Origin: Nanobdellota archaeon
Lineage (GTDB): Archaea; Nanobdellota; Nanobdellia; Woesearchaeales; JAUYGA01
Assembly: GCA_030690755.1 (NCBI GenBank)
Contig: JAUYGA010000049.1
Span: forward strand, 1-13,332
Length of the DNA stretch: 13,332 nucleotides
Reading direction: 5' to 3'
Shown: piece after piece, positions 12,033 through 13,332 of the stretch
How positions within the stretch are numbered: the stretch's first letter is position 1
How the letters are laid out: every line of letters starts with the position of its first letter
Position numbers and translations under genes: made by a program
Notes under the pieces: generated by a model
Database searches by the model: none
Seen by the model: only the letters and a program-made list of their open reading frames with translations
Told to the model about the DNA's origin: nothing

Positions 12033-12230
12033 ATGTTTGAGACACAAAGAAGAAAAAAATCACAATCAAAAACAATAAAAAACAGTTCTAATAATTTTGA
12101 TAAAAACAAAAATACTTTTTCAAACAAAGGTACGTTTTCTAACTTCTATGAAACAATAACTGAATGCATAACCTGCAACATAATCGCAGGCGCTCAAGCA
12201 ATAAAACATGAGGCGCTGCATGAAATGTGA
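12033..12230 (+). CDS. Small basic low-complexity protein, unknown
   Basis: A 65-aa protein beginning MFETQRRKKSQSK. Residues 5-37 are rich in Lys, Asn, Ser and Thr and probably disordered; the C-terminal third (FYETITECITCNIIAGAQAIKHEALHEM) could form a helix and contains C45 and C48 in a CITC motif. I do not recognise it. AAGGTG lies 4 nt before the ATG, a good ribosome site, which is the main support for the gene. It overlaps the following zinc-ribbon gene by 11 nt, suggesting coupled translation. The basic tail could bind nucleic acid, possibly its own structured leader; that is conjecture. First gene of the cassette after the structured region. Confidence 0.55.
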   Translation: MFETQRRKKSQSKTIKNSSNNFDKNKNTFSNKGTFSNFYETITECITCNIIAGAQAIKHEALHEM

Positions 12231-12456
12231 ACTTTGCACATACGAATGGCAGCCTCGTGTAGATAATCCAAAAGCCTGCCCAAGATGCAAAAGACGCTTT
12301 GACTATAACTATGCTAAAGTTCTAAAGACAGATTCTATGTCCAATATTTTTCAAATAAAAAATGATGAAGAGCTTGAAAATATTAACGATGAGAAAAACG
12401 TCAATCAACTTGAAAATCCTGAGACTGAAAGCCTGAAAAACCAGAGGATGAACTAA
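12220..12456 (+). CDS. Small zinc-ribbon protein
   Basis: A 78-aa protein. Two CxxC knuckles, MKCELC (C3, C6) and CPRC (C20, C23), frame a short rubredoxin-like zinc ribbon (TYEWQPRVDNPKACPRCKRRFDY). The MKCELC...EW.PR...P..CPRCKRRFDY pattern is one I know from many small archaeal zinc ribbons of unknown or regulatory role. The tail (31-78) is acidic and Asn-rich, probably disordered. I start at ATG 12220 because GAGG lies 6 nt before it and family members start at MKC; an in-frame ATG at 12208 would add four residues. It likely mediates protein or nucleic-acid contacts. It is followed immediately, with no gap, by the next gene. Confidence 0.78.
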   Translation: MKCELCTYEWQPRVDNPKACPRCKRRFDYNYAKVLKTDSMSNIFQIKNDEELENINDEKNVNQLENPETESLKNQRMN

Positions 12457-13110
12457 ATGATCAAAATAGCAGCATATGACATTGGAAAGATTGCAGAAGA
12501 GATTCTCTGCAGAGGAAACCACGTTATTGCTGAATTCAAAGAGAAGCAACTAGGCCTTTTCAGTGAAACATATGCCAAAACCCTCACCATAGGAACAAGC
12601 GCAAATGATAAAGAGTTCACTTTAGGGGCGCTCATTGATGCTCCATATGGAAAAATATCGCCGCGTAGACTAAAAGACACTGTAATGCAAGATGCAAGAT
12701 TTCAAGGATTTGAAGATTTAATTGTAGCAAGCAACATACTAATATATACAAAAAATCAGGATAATCTGCAAGATAAATCCGCTTATGAAAACAGCTACAG
12801 CATACATCTTGAAAAAGGCCGGACAGTAATAATGGCAGGTCATGAACATAACTTTTTGAGCAAACTTAAACCTAAGATCAAACATCCAAAAGAATCATTC
12901 CACCAGCAATTTAGCAATGTAACCAACCTCACAGAAATCATTTTGAATATGTATGAACACCGCCCTGAACGGCGTGAATTAATCCTTGAAATATTTCCGG
13001 AAAGTTACACTGAAAAAAATAGGATGAGAGCAAGAACAAAATCAATCAGTGCAAATACAGGAAATAAAGAGAATGAAAATCCAGAAAATAACAATCCCGG
13101 TGAACAATGA
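12457..13110 (+). CDS. Unknown cytoplasmic protein, 217 aa
   Basis: I recognise no family. The first ~185 residues look like a folded soluble alpha/beta domain: MIKIAAYDIGKIAEEIL, YAKTLTIGTSANDKEFTLGALIDAPYG, FEDLIVASNILIYT, then TVIMAGHEHNFLSKL around 123-136. The tail (about 188-217) is basic and then Asn/Glu/Pro-rich, probably disordered. H129/H131 in GHEH are a possible but unproven metal or catalytic pair. No TM segment or signal. The start codon directly abuts the stop of the zinc-ribbon gene, and its own stop overlaps the start of the following gene, so it is embedded in a coupled operon. Codon and base use match an AT-rich archaeal gene. Confidence 0.75.
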   Translation: MIKIAAYDIGKIAEEILCRGNHVIAEFKEKQLGLFSETYAKTLTIGTSANDKEFTLGALIDAPYGKISPRRLKDTVMQDARFQGFEDLIVASNILIYTKNQDNLQDKSAYENSYSIHLEKGRTVIMAGHEHNFLSKLKPKIKHPKESFHQQFSNVTNLTEIILNMYEHRPERRELILEIFPESYTEKNRMRARTKSISANTGNKENENPENNNPGEQ

Positions 13111-13332
13111 TGGATTTCAATGAAGCAGTTCAGAACATTAAACAAACAGCGGCCTTGATGCCTGCCGAATACAGAACAGCAGCAGCTCTAGGCACAGGCT
13201 ATTTGATTGGCGCTTACGGGAAAAAACTAGCTTGTGGAGTTGCAGATGTTATTTCAGACGTCAACGAAGCTCTGTATAACCGAGCTCAATTTGGATCAGG
13301 GATACTAAACAAAACATGGTATGCCATGAACG
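13110..13332 (+). CDS. Unknown protein, partial (runs off window), probable membrane segment
   Basis: An open frame continues to the window edge, giving about 74 residues: MDFNEAVQNIKQTAALM, then a small-residue-rich hydrophobic helix (RTAAALGTGYLIGAYG), then LACGVADVISDVNEALYNR. GGTGA lies 6 nt before the ATG at 13110, overlapping the preceding stop (TGATG); a second ATG three bases earlier is too close to the ribosome site. It could be a TM or membrane-associated protein of the same operon. Nothing further can be said without the 3' end. Confidence 0.7.
   Translation, partial: MDFNEAVQNIKQTAALMPAEYRTAAALGTGYLIGAYGKKLACGVADVISDVNEALYNRAQFGSGILNKTWYAMN

Noticed and set aside
12322..12680. 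75-codon minus-strand frames inside the terminal cassette
   Set aside because: Antisense to the coupled zinc-ribbon and 217-aa genes; hydrophobic composition typical of shadows.
1..13332. tRNA or rRNA genes
   Set aside because: No T-loop GGTTCRANTCC with acceptor pairing and no rRNA-like conserved stretches found by eye on either strand.

Overview
The window reads as an AT-rich archaeal genome segment. The evidence is a set of archaeal-type TATA boxes, most of them 24-27 nt upstream of a start codon so that the mRNA would be leaderless; weak GGTG/GAGG ribosome sites on the internal operon genes; and archaeal protein families (RAM-domain Lrp regulator, ArsR regulators, archaeal-style DsbA-like proteins, an MKCELC-type zinc ribbon). 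The thioredoxin-fold proteins resemble ones I associate with DPANN archaea (Woesearchaeota/Pacearchaeota-like genomes). That placement is an inference from memory and cannot be proven here.

Layout. (1) 7-1910: an Lrp/AsnC regulator and a divergent DEAD-box RNA helicase, sharing an intergenic region with a perfect 15-bp palindrome. (2) 1988-4797: a tight six-gene plus-strand operon of ArsR repressor, SAM methyltransferase, SHOCT-domain membrane protein, a second methyltransferase resembling the METTL7/TMT1 thiol methyltransferases, a DsrE-like protein with a Cys triad, and a NapH-like polyferredoxin membrane protein. Four genes overlap or nearly abut, and an operator-like palindrome lies between the TATA box and the predicted start. 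I read it as an ArsR-controlled thiol/reactive-sulfur (or metalloid) response and electron-transfer module. (3) 4827-7482, minus strand: a membrane-anchored winged-helix regulator with an extracytoplasmic Cys cluster, two membrane-anchored DsbA-like proteins (one CxxC, one monothiol CPYG), and a newly noticed 26-residue membrane peptide gene that starts the thioredoxin operon. This looks like an envelope thiol-redox module with its own sensor. (4) 7683-8624, minus: a DmeF-type Co/Ni cation diffusion facilitator.

(5) 8662-8919 is a GC-rich non-coding patch. It contains a fold-back element of about 133 bp with 15-bp terminal inverted repeats flanked by a 9-bp direct repeat (MITE-like), then a second palindromic module. 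(6) 9009-9425 is a four-TM membrane protein, convergent with an endonuclease V gene (9448-10242) whose active-site carboxylates appear swapped (D for E, E for D). (7) 10375-11568, minus: an unusual alpha/beta hydrolase. (8) 11757-13332: a promoter, then about 190 nt of DNA able to form five consecutive hairpins (a candidate structured leader RNA or ncRNA), then a tightly packed cassette of small unknown genes (basic 65-aa protein, zinc ribbon, unknown 217-aa protein, truncated membrane-like protein) that runs off the window. This last cassette and its structured leader are the part least explained by known families.

Much of the left and centre has a common theme of metal, thiol and redox stress. 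The two regulators (cytoplasmic ArsR and membrane HTH) could sense the two sides of the membrane. That integration is inference from neighbourhood, not something the sequence proves.
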